Source: Pomacea canaliculata
Taxonomy: Eukaryota; Mollusca; Gastropoda; Architaenioglossa; Ampullariidae
Assembly: GCF_003073045.1 (NCBI RefSeq)
Contig: NC_037595.1
Span: 14,110,252-14,174,251 of the forward strand
Direction: 5' to 3'
Length of the DNA stretch: 64,000 nt
Part shown: in pieces, positions 22,601 through 34,842 of the stretch
Layout: each line of letters starts with the position of its first letter
How positions within the stretch are numbered: the first letter of the stretch is position 1
Notes under the pieces: generated by a model
The model's database searches: none
Told to the model about the DNA's origin: nothing
Seen by the model: the letters and a program-made list of their open reading frames with translations, nothing else
Position numbers and translations under genes: made by a program

Positions 22601-24869
22601 ACCTTACCTAATACACTGAAATCTGTGAGCCATTGATATCAACATATTTACAAGGGAATATATTTTTTCGACGTCCACTGTGTTTTTCCAGGTTTGGTTG
22701 TCATTTTAAACAAAATCTGTGAGATAACATCTAGCTGAATGGGGAGATGTATCAAAACATTTTCAATTCCTTTGGTGATTGTGTACTTATAAGAAAAGAC
22801 TTATTCTTGAATAATGCAAAATGTCATTCCTTTACGTACACAAGATTGTTAATGAACTTTTCTTGAAACACATCATCTGAAATGATTTTTTAAAAAGTGA
22901 TTTCATACCACTAAAAAGATGCCAGTATTTTTAAATTGAACCTTAAAGGATATTAGGAAATAGACTTTGTACTAATGGTACTTTGTAGTAGAATTTTATT
23001 TTTCTTTCCTTCAGAATTTCTTAATGTTATGTTGCTGCTGAAAATTTACATGACTTTAGAGACATATTTATGGAGGATTATAGCACTTTTTTAGTTAGAC
23101 CGCAATGTGATATGTGTTGATCGTGGTGATTCTCTAGGATGCATGTAATATTGTTTTGCATGTATGCAGGTATTGTACTTTGGTGACAGCATCTGCTCTG
23201 ACTGTGTCCCTTCAAAGTACACAGATTGGGATTCTGTTCTACTTTTGGAAGAAATGGATGCAGAAGGCTACCTGTGCTCAGATGGTACTGTTCCAGGTCA
23301 TGAACAGGATGCTGTGGACAGAATCAGTGAACCAAGACATAGAATGAAAGAAAATGTATTCCAGGTGCATGAAACAATTATACCTTCAAAATATGTAAAA
23401 CTCATTTGTGACATCACGTGCATATATGATGAATCTCTCATACAGCTGTACCCATCTATTTGTCCATAAATGATTAGTTGCTAGAATACAAAATATATAA
23501 GAACAGAAAAGAGTAAGGGAAGAAATCACAGTGCTTTTTGGGGAATATTTTCCAGTTAAGAACAGCATTAAGCATTGTTATAAATATTTAGTAATAATAA
23601 ATGCAAAATTTGTAAAGCATGTACTTACACTCAAGGAGCATGCTCTTACTTTTCCATTGAAGTATCCAGTCTAATTCTTTAATTCAAAAGTAATATAAAA
23701 TTAGTTTGCTTGAGAACATGAAAGAGCTATTGGTTGTCAGATGGAACCTATATCTCCACCATAAAAAGTGATGAAGGTGTGTATTAGTTGAATTCTGTGT
23801 CTAGAATATTTAATTCCTTTGTATATTTCTTTTGAAATACACAAAAGAGTGAAAAGAATTTTTTTTTTTCGGTTTCATGCTTTGAATATTTCAGAGCTAA
23901 GCGCATAGGTTCTTTCCATTAGATTTATTAGAAGTAAAGAAAGGAGGTAACATTCATGCAGAATATAATATTTTATAGTTTAAAAATGTTCTATTTGGTA
24001 TATGAATTTTCGTTTGCCTTTGTTTATACCTTGTTTATACTTTTAATGGTAGACGACAACAAACGTTTGATTGAAAAGTGCAAAAACTTGGCTTTTTTTT
24101 TTTTGCTGCTAATGTTCTGATAATTTTGTTAATGCATTAGGGTAAAATTATTCAGCATATATCTTACATATTCTTATTTTTCTTTCAGCACAGCTCACTA
24201 GTCACGGAGGAAGAAAAAGAGTTACTCTTGAGTGATTTTTGGGGCCCATTCCTTGTCGACATGCCCAGAAAGAATCAGGATAGCAACATTATGATGAACA
24301 CGTTCTGGGGTGATGTCATAAGCCGCTACAGTGACATTACAGTTCCTAGTCTGGAATATCTGGCAGGTTTGCAGTCCTTCTGCCATTGTTATGTGCAAGC
24401 ATGTCATACCTTGTCTTAAAATCTCTAGGAAAACTTGAAATATGGTTTTATTACTGTTTTTGTTATTGAGTTTATTATTATTGAGGAATACTCAACTCTA
24501 CCAAAATTAGAATGTGATTTCTAGCCTTCTAACATTTAGTAGTTGTTGGCAGACTAGTTTTTACTTAATAATATTTTTGTGGTCATGGTTTTTGTTTTTT
24601 CTTTTGCATGAGAAGACAGCTGTTAGTTGAAGTCCTAAATACACAAGTGTTTATATTGGATGGATATGTACATATTTTGCAGTTGCATACATGTATGACC
24701 CATAGCGAGTACACATATACAAGCTGTCTTGCATTAAAGGAAGCATGTGTAATACAGTGCTATTTGCTTTTCAGGTGTGCCACTGGATCACGAATATACT
24801 TGTTTTACAGGTAAGAGTGGAAACATAAACGGGTTCCATCCAGGTCCACCAAGTTCCCTTCTTCCTTAA
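16671..24869 (+). CDS. NT5DC1: NT5DC1, HAD-family 5'-nucleotidase domain protein
   Basis: Exons in phase-consistent order: 16671-16817, 17712-17806, 17979-18050, (optional 18320-18403), 18700-18812, 19835-19917, 20329-20428, 20629-20803, 21173-21261, 22213-22331, 23170-23364, 24189-24366 and 24775-24869. The product matches the cytosolic IMP/GMP-specific 5'-nucleotidase-like family, NT5DC1 branch. Seen: HAD motif I (YGFDLDHTLAKY, nucleophile Asp), CKGLFLDVKQGN, RASHGT, FFENYFDCPG, the motif II region LLTASQIDY, ARKPGFF, and the C-terminal HAD motif VLYFGDSICSD. The reaction in this branch is poorly defined; phosphatase activity is inferred from the fold. No in-frame ATG precedes the motif I exon within it, so the initiator must lie in an undetected upstream exon; 16671 is the nearest plausible acceptor. 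All joins are in frame with no internal break. A poly(A) signal lies at 25256. Confidence 0.9.
18320..18403 (+). other. Candidate 84-nt cassette exon of NT5DC1
   Basis: Between the exons ending ..GVILR and starting ASHGT.. lies an open 84-nt segment with a good acceptor (aactctctttag) and donor (gtatgc). It is phase 2 on both sides, so inclusion adds 28 residues (SEKEIVKISTRTPQNSVCL and more) without changing the frame. Remembered vertebrate NT5DC1 has LRASHGT with no insert here. Confidence 0.55.
21749..21979 (+). mobile_element. Possible LINE ORF2 scrap in NT5DC1 intron
   Basis: A 76-codon open frame includes THNPFWEDVATHFNQLADKC, resembling the linker after the reverse transcriptase domain in L1/Tx1-like LINEs. 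No other LINE motif is adjacent, so this is tentative. Confidence 0.3.
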
Positions 24870-26023
24870 GTATAGGTACAACGGGTAAAAATATAAAGCT
24901 ATGCATCACGCATTTTGTCTTTGTGTAACTCAAGAAAAGGTGCTGTCTTTCAAAATGGTGGATAAAATGTTGTTTTGTTAGAAATGGGTATTTCCTGATT
25001 CTGCATGAGTTCCTTGTGTGTAAATATTTGAGGCATAAAAGCACATACCAGAATGCATTTATAGGATGGGATTCGCCAATGGTATTCACAAATTAGATTT
25101 AAGCTGTGTAAACATAATTTCATGTGCTGAGTTGAATTAATATCGATACTGTGTATCAGGGCTGGAGCTGTCAAGCCATATGTCCCTTTAGAGTTTAGAG
25201 AACGAAAAAAGCATTCAGAAATATTCATGATGCTTTGGGAAAACTTCTTTGGAAAAATAAAAATCCAACATTTGATTGAAGTGAAATGGTGTGTTGTTAC
25301 CCGCTTACTTCGAATGAAAGAACATATTGGTTTGCATGAATTACTTTTGACTTATGATTTATGCATCATGCAGTAAATATAAAAGTATCTTACCAGCTAA
25401 ACCACCACAATAACAAAAAGTTATTTCAAGAAATGAAATAAACAGCATTGGTCATTCTTTGGGTTGTGCACATGCTGGATAGCAAATGAAAAAGTGTTTT
25501 GAATTGTAACAAGACCCAGCGACCTAGCGAGAATCAACGACTCCTTGAGGTCTGCGCATGCACTTAAGTCACAGTTCATGGAAGTTTGTACAGATCATTT
25601 ATAAAAGAAGCCTATGTACACTGAACGTTCTCTTTACTCACTGCAAATCACAAGTGAATTGTTGTTTCAATGTTTTCTTCGCCGATCGCAAACAGATGCT
25701 AGCAGGTGTTTGATCGTCTGCTAAAGAATAACCACATGTCAAATCTAAATAAAAATAACATGAAAAAGCAAAACACATACAATGCTCTCTTTATGATGCA
25801 CTGGTTTTGACAAATAATATCACGAAAATGCCTGCTAATTCATTCAGCAACACAAGATCCACTGTCTGCATAACAAGATGTTGGTTGTTCCTGAAACAAA
25901 TGTTGAAAATGTCAATCCATTGTTGGGTCTAGTTTTCCTGGCAGATCCACACTTTCTTTACCTGTCTGCCAGATTACAGAGTCCAAGAAATTGGTAGCTG
26001 AACAGAAAGAAAAAAAAAAGACC
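24870..26023. other. NT5DC1 3' UTR and spacer
   Basis: AATAAA at 25256-25261 is the likely NT5DC1 poly(A) signal. The rest is AT-rich with no gene seen. Confidence 0.5.
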
Positions 26024-26095
26024 CTCCCCGGCGGGGAATTGAACCCCGGTCTCCCGCGTGACAGGCGGGGATACTAACCACTATACTACCGAGGA
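26024..26095 (-). tRNA. tRNA-Asp (GTC)
   Basis: Read on the minus strand, a complete 72-nt cloverleaf starts TCCTCGGTAGTATAGTGG. Its anticodon loop is CCTGTCACG (anticodon GTC), the T arm is GGTTCAATTCC, and the 3' end CCGGGGAG pairs with the 5' end over seven bases. The internal A box (TAGTATAGTGG) and B box (GGTTCAATTCC) are intact. A run of T residues directly after the gene on the minus strand serves as the Pol III terminator. It looks fully functional. Confidence 0.97.
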
Positions 26096-28463
26096 TCTGC
26101 TTGCCTCTGTAGTTTTATAAATATAAACCTACCTCCGTTCGGGTTTTTAACCTCGCAAGTGCAGCCCATATTATGTTAACCTGTCTTCCCTTCTCACTAC
26201 CATCCCACTCGATCCCTAATTATGTCTCTTGATTAGTGCTTTGTCCTACCATGTCCCACTGATGTTACTTTTAAACATTGCAGTTACCTCGATCTGTGTC
26301 CTACATTTTCTTTTCTGTTTTTCCTGTATTTCATTTGATTTGTTATGTTAACCTTTCGATCTCTACCTTCGTGTCCTGCAGATTAACTTATTAAATTAGG
26401 GCTGGAGGAGCGGGGATAATCACGCGTTGAGAGCATGCTCTTATGAATCATTAATCGATCTGTAATAATTAATATAAATTGCACATTTTATTGTTATTAT
26501 TATCAATACACAGGTTTGTATCAAAATAATATGTTTCGGTCACCACCAACTCAGTATGCCTCATTCTGGTTTTCCGTAAAATCCATAGCAAAAACTATAT
26601 AAGGTATTAAATATGGGCACAAGATAGTTGACTATACTTGCAGCTATTACTGCGGGGGAGAGGGCCGGGCGGGATAAGGAGATGAAGAATGACATTTCTA
26701 GTGACCTCAAGACCCGCGTCTGTCATCCACATGATCGTATATATCCTCCCGTCTCCGACTATGGAGCAGGTTAATTGCACTACTCGTGTATAAAATGAAG
26801 GATAAGGATGCGAAATCTTGAAGTCTTTTCCTCGATCTTGAAAATGCCCCTTTTCAAAATGGCTCTTTAGAATTGTCCTTTTTTAATCGTGAGCGATGAC
26901 AAAATTACGGTGAAAACATTAACAATTTCATATCATATCTTCAGATATTTGTTTATTCAAATGAACTTTCCATCAATTCTGTGCCGTCTCAATTTCTGGT
27001 GATTCGTTAATTCTAACTTGTCCTGTACGTGTCTTTGCTTGAATTCCTACCTTGCTCATTTGTCTTTTTACTGGCTTTTAAATTCTCCTGTATCTATACC
27101 CTGCAGTTGCTTACAGTTTGGTCATCAAAGTTGCCTGTTCGCTCGATCTGTCCTGATGTTCTTGGTCATGCAGTCTGACAACTGAAAAAAAAAATTTGCA
27201 AAAATAAAACTTTAAGATTACGTGGAGAGAGATAGATGAGTAGGGAGGGAAAGGTGAAGAGTGAAACAGATTAGCCTTCATTATTTTTGCCTATTAAAGT
27301 GACAGTAATTAATATGTGTATTAAAAGGTCATGTAAACATCGGACCTAGAAATGTAGAAAGTTGCACACTGATGTTCCAGGGAGCCGAGGGGGCTACAGC
27401 TGAGGGGAAATAAAACCATTCGTTTTTAATTTATTTCCCTTCAACCATCCCGATCGCTGATTCATTTGTGTTTGTGGTCTTTCTCCTACTAATGACTTAG
27501 ACCCAACGTAGTAGCTAAACCCTTAACTACATAACACAATGTTTTAGAGTCTTCCAATGAGTGGGTATTTGGGGTTTTAGTCTTGTAAACAGTTGCTACA
27601 TACAGAGATATGCTAATCCGTGTCCTGGATGCGAGACAGATCGGTGGGACACTTCACTGCTCTGCTAACAAGGGTTTGACAGACTGAGCAGTGCTCACTG
27701 AAACACTCGGCTGAGCTAAATCTACACGACAGACTGACTGAAGCACACAGATGACAGAGTCACAAGATGTACAACTACTGAAACACCTGCTTCAGCTGCT
27801 GCACGCGCACGAACAGCACCTCACGCTGAGTTACAGCACGAACTGATATCCTTATATTCCTCCGTGGTTACATCCATTGATAGTTTTAAACTTTTCCAGG
27901 TGTTCTATCATAATTAGGTTCAAAGTGATGAACCCGCTGAAATCTTGTAGCTTGTAGAAGACACGTTAAAAGACTGCTGCAAAATAAGTCGCGCACATAC
28001 ACTCGACCCTCGATCTTTTCCAATTTGCACCCGGCACTAAGAGAACGTAACGAAGGAGAAAAAGTAAGACAACTGCTAAATCCTGATTGGCTGTTGACAT
28101 AGACAATCGCGGAGCTAGGGTATTTTCTGCCTGGTGCGGAACTGCCATTGATGCCCCCCCCCTCCCCCAAAAACAGACTGTATTAAACGGAAAAGAAAAA
28201 CCAGCAAAGATGATGCCCCTTACCCAAAACATTGTGCCTGATGCCTGATGTCGTCCGCACCAACCGCACCATCCGGCTATAGGACATACTTAAAAACGAA
28301 AGACTCATTGTAATGCAAATATTGCAGGAAGTTAAACAAATTTTATAAGTGAAAACAAGGGTTGGGCCGACACCTTGCAGTCTCCTCCCGCCCACCCAAA
28401 TATCTAGCAAACAACGTCGTCTTGACGTCACCGTCACGTACTGCTTTGTTTGTTGACTTTTTA
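26096..28463. other. Intergenic region
   Basis: No gene recognised. Open frames on the minus strand near 27886-28437 show no known motif. Confidence 0.45.
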
Positions 28464-28691
28464 ATGGGCCGTCATGCTTGGGTGGTTTCCATTACTCTGG
28501 ACCTGTCAAGGCTACAAAAGTATTGTTTTGGCCAAAGAGTGATGAACAAACAAGCTCCGTCTTCTATTTATAGAGGAATTACTGAGACCGACTTAAGTTT
28601 AGCGGCAACATTGCTTTCCAGTGGTGTTGTCTGGAGGGAGGACTGGAACACCTTAGCACACCTGTGCCAACAACATAATCGCCATTTCAAG

Positions 28692-31600
28692 ATGGATATT
28701 GAGGTCAGTTCTTATCATTAATTAGCATGATTACTCGCTGATATCTTTCAAGAGAACAGATTCCATCAAACATTCGCTTGACGATGAACAATGTGAAATG
28801 TTGCCCTTTCCCTGGAAACAAATGAACGTGTAGTGTAGCAGTCCTCAACTGCTTTATCCACCTAGTAAACTGTCTCCCTTTCTCGCGAGTTGAAGAACTT
28901 ATTGAGTAAATTAGTAAGAACTTAGCAAAAAAAAAAAATTTTATTTTATTTTCCACTATTTTTGTTTATTTCCTCACACCTTTCTACACTTCTATTGTTT
29001 TCATCTTGTGGTTAAGTAAAAATTATATTGCAACACCATGCCGTGATTTCTTCGATCATGTCTATTATAGCAAACACTGTGGTTTACATTATTATAAACA
29101 TAATTTTTAGTATTTTATAACATATTGCGATTTGCTATGTTATGTTTATTCTATGAAATATCGTATTTTACTATTCTATCTTTTTTTAAATTCATTTCAT
29201 GGTCTTGATTCACGGAACACATCACAGCACTCACTCAAACGTAAAACACATAACACTCGCAGATCACACCAACTGACTAGTTCAAACCCGCCATGTATTC
29301 TAATAAGTATTTCAGATATGAACAAAATACTCTTTTTCTTTTATTCCCGTCCATTTGCTGCAAGAAAAAGTGCATGCAGCAGTAGATGCACACATTTCAA
29401 TATGGAAAGAAGAAAAGTAAGAGACACTAAAATAATAAATTATAATTGTAATACAATCCTACAATTTCAAACAAGTATTTTTTCGTTTTTGTGTGAGCTC
29501 ACTTTATTTTTTGTGTTTGTTAAAGCGTGAATAAGTTTGCGAACATTTCAAACTCAGATGACTAAGCATCTTGCATGCCCGCTAACTAACGTCCACGTGT
29601 TGTCTTGCAGGCGGACAAGCCGGTCACAACAGCTGCAGGGTTGCTTAGCAACAAGGTCTTGAAGTATCTCATTATCGCAACCTTCATCGCTGTCTTAGGT
29701 ATCGTCGGGGCTCTCGTCGGAGTTCAGCTGTCCGGAGTTTTCGCCAACTCTACATCTTCACTTCAGAAGGTAATCCTGAAACAATTTTAGTAAATGCCCC
29801 ACCGTCCTACGCCATTCCATTCTGTTAGTGGAGTCTTATTGGAGTTTACCTTTGAAATACAGGTAATACCGGAGTGACATGCGTTTAAGCGACGTCTCAG
29901 AGGAAAAAAAGCGCTTAACAAAATAAAACAAAATGAAAAGAAAAAGTGTTATTTTTAAATTTAAGAAGACCAGTCCGTTGAAAGATTTGTGTCTGCGAGC
30001 TCAAATTTTTTGTTGGCTTTGTTGAACAAATACGGCTGCGCGAGCGTTACTCATGGGCTGGTGGACACTATCGTGGGTCTTCTCAGGTCCTGTTGTGCTT
30101 TACTTCTGTTCCAAACTGAGAGACAAAAGCAAAATGCAGCAAATTGAATTATTGAAGAAATTAAAAACATTCTTTAACGCGTTGTTGATAATGTAGTTCC
30201 CAAGACGCAATGGCACTGCAAGTCACAATCACTAGTCCCATGGCTGATTAAAACATAAAAAATGAAGAGTAGACTAGAAGCTGTTTGGATGAAACGAGAC
30301 ACAATAGCAGTAAAAGAAATTTTGAAATCTTAAAAATTAGTGTTGTTACTCATCAGGCTTCCATAACAACTCCGCTAACACTAATCACATGGAATGGCAT
30401 GCTCGTGCGTCATAGAATAACTAACAGCTCCCCACTCCATCTTTTAACCCCCTTTGGAGTCCAGGCAGTGTATAAAAGCTTTCCAAAATATTACTTTAGC
30501 CTGTCAGCGCTTGGCAGGTCGTTACAGGACAGAGTCTGTTGGTACGGTTATCGTGACCGCGTGACACGGAGAGATGCATACACGGGCTGCTGTGAGCTCT
30601 CCAAGTCACGATTTTTCTTCTTCTCGAAAGTAACCGACTGTGACAGACATCCGGCAGATATCAAAGGGCAGGACAGCAGGAAAACAGAGCGAGCAGCATA
30701 GTGATGCCGAGTTCCGGCGGTACTCGCATCACGGGTGTGACAGTTCATCAGCCGCTCCACCCTAAACACGCGACACTTGCTTCCGGAAGAAGGGGTCCTC
30801 TTGTCAAGTGAGAGACTCGCGGAATATATATGTTGGACAACTTTCCATGCATACAAAAGCAGGTTAATTTAGATGATGCGACGAGACCGCATCGACAAAG
30901 TACCCTTCTGTGAGCTGAGGAAGCTGGGCGATGAAATGGCGTGGCTAGTCTAGTGTTAGGTGAAAAAAATTACACGAAAATAATATCATACCGTTTTAAA
31001 ATAAACTTCAGCTTACTGATTGCAAAGAGGAAAGTATAAATGTCAGCTTCAACTTGCACAATATGAATTGATGGATCCATTAATATGCACTGGTCACAAC
31101 ATAAAATTACATTTATTTTTGACCATAAGTTTGACAATTATTGGGGAAATCGGGCTGCGTCTATGCTTTTTCAAGGGGCTGTAACAGGCTCAACAACAGG
31201 CTCGCCTTTTATGTATCAAGATGTCTCCTAGCAACCTCTCTCAAAAAACAAGGGCCTTCTGAGGCCCTTCCATGTACACACAAGTGTTGGAGGCGAAGAA
31301 ATATCATGGATTTTAGTGTCTAGCGAGTTTTCGTCTTTTCTATTAGTCAGAGCTTTGATGCTCCTCACATCATTCTTCAATTGTGGAAGACTTTGTAGAG
31401 CATGTCACAATATTCTTTAGTGTGGTCATCCCCGTTGTAAATCGCACACTACACTAGCTTACGTTTGTGGCTAAAGCCAAATACAAATCCAACAAAAACT
31501 GTTAATTATCATTGTTTCGTATGCATTCTTCCGTGCTTTTCCTTGTGCTTTATCACTTGCTGTTTCCTATCTTCTTCTTGTTCCTATTCACGAACTTCTA

Positions 31601-32633
31601 TACTCCAACTATTTATCGTGTCACAAGCCAAACCTAAACATTCTTAAAGTTCTCTTTTGCCTGTTTGTGTCGCAGAACAAGCCTGAAATGGTGGAAGATG
31701 TGGATGAAATAGCTGAAAAAATGGTTGACAGCATTCAAGATTCAGATGATGATGTTGAGGAGATTGTGGAGAAGGTCAATGATTTAGTTGACGATCTAGT
31801 GGATCGTGACGATCAAATCGAAGATGTAATCGATGACACGGCTGAAGCTGTAGATGATGTTGGAGATAGAGTGGACCATCTTGGAGATGTCATTGATGAT
31901 GCTGGAGACGCAGTGGGGGATGTTGGAGACTTACTTGGTGATGTCGGAGATGCGATAGAGGATGGCGTGGGTGATATTAAGGACACTGTTGATGATGTTG
32001 GAGATGCACTGGGTGATGCTGCAGAAACATTGGGCGATGGAGATGCATTGAGTGATGTTGGAGATGCGATAGAGGATGGCGTGGGTGATATTAAGGACAT
32101 TGTTGATGATGTTGGAGATGCACTGAGTGATGCTGCAGAAACATTGGGCGATGGAGATGCATTGGAGTGATGTTGGAGATGCGATAGAGGATGGCGTGGG
32201 TGATATTAAGGACATTGTTGATGATGTTGGAGATGCACTGGGTGATGCTGCAGAAACACAGAGCGATGGAGATGCATTGGGTGATGTTAGAGATGTATTG
32301 GGTGATGTTGCAGAAACACTAGGCGATGATGCATTGGGTGATATTGGTGACGCGTTAGATGATAAGGAGGATGTGTTGGATGATGCTAGAGAAGCGATCA
32401 GCGATGGCCTTGATGACCTCGGAGATCGCTTGGACTCTGTAAAAGATGTCATCAGCGATATTAGTGATGATGTGGGTGATACTGGAGATAGACTCAGCGA
32501 TGCCGTGGAGGACCTTTCCGATATTATAAGCGAGGAAGCGGACGCAGTGAGCGATGCCGCTGACGATGTTCCGGTATTTGGGCGGCTGGACGACGACCCA
32601 GCTGACGTGCTTGACGACGTGGATGATGATTGA
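28692..32633 (+). CDS. Single-pass membrane protein with Asp/Gly-rich repeats
   Basis: Three exons in phase 0: 28692-28703 (MDIE), 29611-29769 and 31676-32633. Exon 2 carries a membrane segment (KYLIIATFIAVLGIVGALVG, about residues 23-45) followed by a possible glycosylation site (NST). Exon 3 encodes about 318 residues of strongly acidic repeats (DDVGDAL, GDAIEDGVGDIKD types). Inside is a 38-residue higher-order unit (114 bp), present three times. A single extra G at about 32165, exactly at the third unit border, shifts the frame; read literally the protein stops at 32170. The ORF continues cleanly in the next frame to 32633, so a sequence error is likely. The frame is also open upstream to an ATG at 28464, so the N-terminus may be longer. 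AATAAA lies at 33128. No family recognised; Asp-rich ectodomains suggest divalent cation or mineral binding, but that is inference only. Confidence 0.65.
31937..32279 (+). repeat. 114-bp tandem coding repeat, three copies
   Basis: Copies at 31937-32050, 32051-32164 and 32166-32279 are nearly identical, with one extra G between copies 2 and 3. Each encodes 38 residues of the Asp/Gly repeat. Confidence 0.9.
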
Positions 32634-33372
32634 AGAAAATAAGCCCCTGCCCTGCTCCTAACTTGAACTCTTCGGCATCATAATCCATTGCCCACTACAG
32701 CTGCAATGTCAACAGACGACATTCTGTCATCTTGATCTCATGACAGATGACTTAGACCTTGACAAGAGAAGGCTGAAGTGACAGGTGACCGTTCTACAGC
32801 TCCAGACTGCTAGTGGGATTCGTTGCCAGCCAAAGCAAAAACCAAACTGGGACTGCTTGTGCCAAACGTTAAATGAACTTTAAGTTTTTTTTCCTTTCTT
32901 TAAAAAAAAAAAGATTTTAGTTATAGAGCATTTCCATGCGTTGATTAATGTTTGTGATACACGTGTCACCTAAAAATACTTCCACGATTCTACAAACCAT
33001 AAGTATATAGTATCTAGTGGTAATATGACCTGCGAATAATTGATTGTCCTTGTTTCAATGACTTGTGTATTTATAAATTCAATTTTCATGTTATTGTTTG
33101 TATGGTATGAATGTATTATTAAAGCTTAATAAATTACCAAATTTGTCAATGCAAGGATTTGTTCGTATAAGCCTTCATAAAATATTGACACATTGCTGCT
33201 CAGTGAAAAGTCCAGTTGTGTAGTCATTGTTTCATGCCAATAGGCAAACAGGCAAAAACATTGAATCAAAGCATTTCATTATTGAATGAAAGCACGAACT
33301 TGGATTACTGGACTGCTTGCAGACGAGTTTCTGGATTCCAAACACGAGGCTGGTGTATACAAAGCTTCCGGT
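32634..33372. other. 3' UTR of the Asp-repeat gene and spacer
   Basis: Holds a likely 3' UTR ending at AATAAA (33128-33133). No other gene seen. Confidence 0.5.
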
Positions 33373-33603
33373 TTATTCACATTCTTTGTTTAGGGTCGCC
33401 GAGACTAACAGAGAACTTCGCAAGAGGCTGGCAGTGGCTGTTCTCTGTCTTAGAGTCGACAGAACAATGAACCTGTCCTGTTGTCGGGTAGTTGACCGTT
33501 GGCGTCTGGAGTGTCTTAGCTCTGCAACACTTCCCGTTGCATTATAACGGTCTCGTAGAGTTTGAATGACAGGGTGAGCAACTCCCACAGCTACCTCAGG
33601 CAC
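33373..33603 (-). mobile_element. Tc1-like transposase fragment (N-terminal HTH region)
   Basis: A 76-codon frame contains LRDRYNATGSVAELR followed by RQRSTTRQQDRFIVLSTLRQ and RTATASLL. This matches the second helix-turn-helix region and GRPR-like linker of Tc1/mariner transposases. The catalytic DDE part and terminal repeats were not found. It is a plain DNA transposon remnant. Confidence 0.75.
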
Positions 33604-34842
33604 ACCCTTACTTTAAATACAGGCGAGGTGAGAGTGGGGAATTAATCCAATGGCTAGATGAACGTCTGGCTGTTGAAGTGTCAGAGGATGAAGACCGGTC
33701 AAAGTACGTGCTTGTATTAAATCCTTTTATTAGCAACATAATCGAAATATGTAAAACAAGAGTAACAGTTGTACTGAAGCACACGTCAATCAGTAGTGAC
33801 CAGCTGTAATAGTTTACAATATGTTAATAGTGATGTATTTGACTGTAAATGTACTTGTTTAATTTAACGTGTGTAATAATTTGTCAGCAATATTACAGTA
33901 TCATTGGAACAAAAGCAAAATGCCTTAATGACCCTCACGTCAGACTACCAAGACCATTGGTACCACGTGAGGGCGCACAGGCCTGCCAGTGAGTAGGCCA
34001 CTATTTGGGCAGTCACCAGCTCCTTTCTGTGGAGTGAAACCAGAAGCCAATGTCTACTGAGCATTTCTTTCTCACCAGTCCCAAGAATGAACCCAGGGGT
34101 TTGGACTTAAGGGTTAGGATCGACTTCTGCGTCAGTTTTATCCGTTTCTATCACTCGGTTAAGCAAACTGTCTCGAGTACAGTTACTTCATCTACGTGAA
34201 GATTCTATGAGAAGTCCACCGTTACCTTTTAAACTTTGCGTGTTATCATAAATGTTTTCTTTTTCTAACGGTAGTTACCTTTTTCATAGGTAGTGTTACA
34301 CAACAAACACGCTTGTGTTAAGGTTAATCCTCTCCAATTTCTTGTGTATGTACGGCAAGGTGTCACATAAACCCACCTCACGACTAGGAAAAATGGAAGG
34401 GAAGAACATTTCTGAAGACCAGTGTAAAAATACATATTAACATTAAAGACAAAGTGACAGGCAACTACCAATTGCTCAAGTATCCAGTTCTTACGTTCTA
34501 TGTACACATTCCTATTTCTTTTGAGAAAGTGGTTTTCTTTCATTTCTTCTTTCCATTTAAAAATAAAAGCTGGACTTGTAAACCATAAAGTTTTATAAAA
34601 ATGTGTCCGGGTTCCTTTCATTATCCACATAACAGCTTGGTTCAGTTTTTAAAATTACAATTAATATCTTTTGTAAAGATTCTTGACATGTTTTTTTCTG
34701 TTCATGTGAAGAGGACTTTACAGAGAGTAAACTTCTGTATTGATCAGTCTGTCAGCCTTCACAATCAGTTCTTTTGAAATAAAGGTGCCTGAGAAATACT
34801 CTTCACAGTTTTCATGGCTTAGAGTAACACAGCTGAGAGAGA
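33604..34842. other. Spacer between Asp-repeat gene and CIP2A
   Basis: Mostly non-coding. An open stretch at about 33601-33708 (AHPYFKYRRGESGELIQWLD...) looks exon-like but has no partner exon. The CIP2A 3' UTR occupies the right part. Confidence 0.4.

Noticed and set aside
30285-30856. Overlapping frames on both strands within the Asp-repeat gene intron
   Set aside because: No motif, no splice logic, and frames on opposite strands exclude each other; probably chance.
31813-32452. Minus-strand Ser/Pro/Thr-rich frames, mucin-like
   Set aside because: They are the antisense of the Asp/Gly repeat; the plus strand has a membrane exon in phase and a proper stop.
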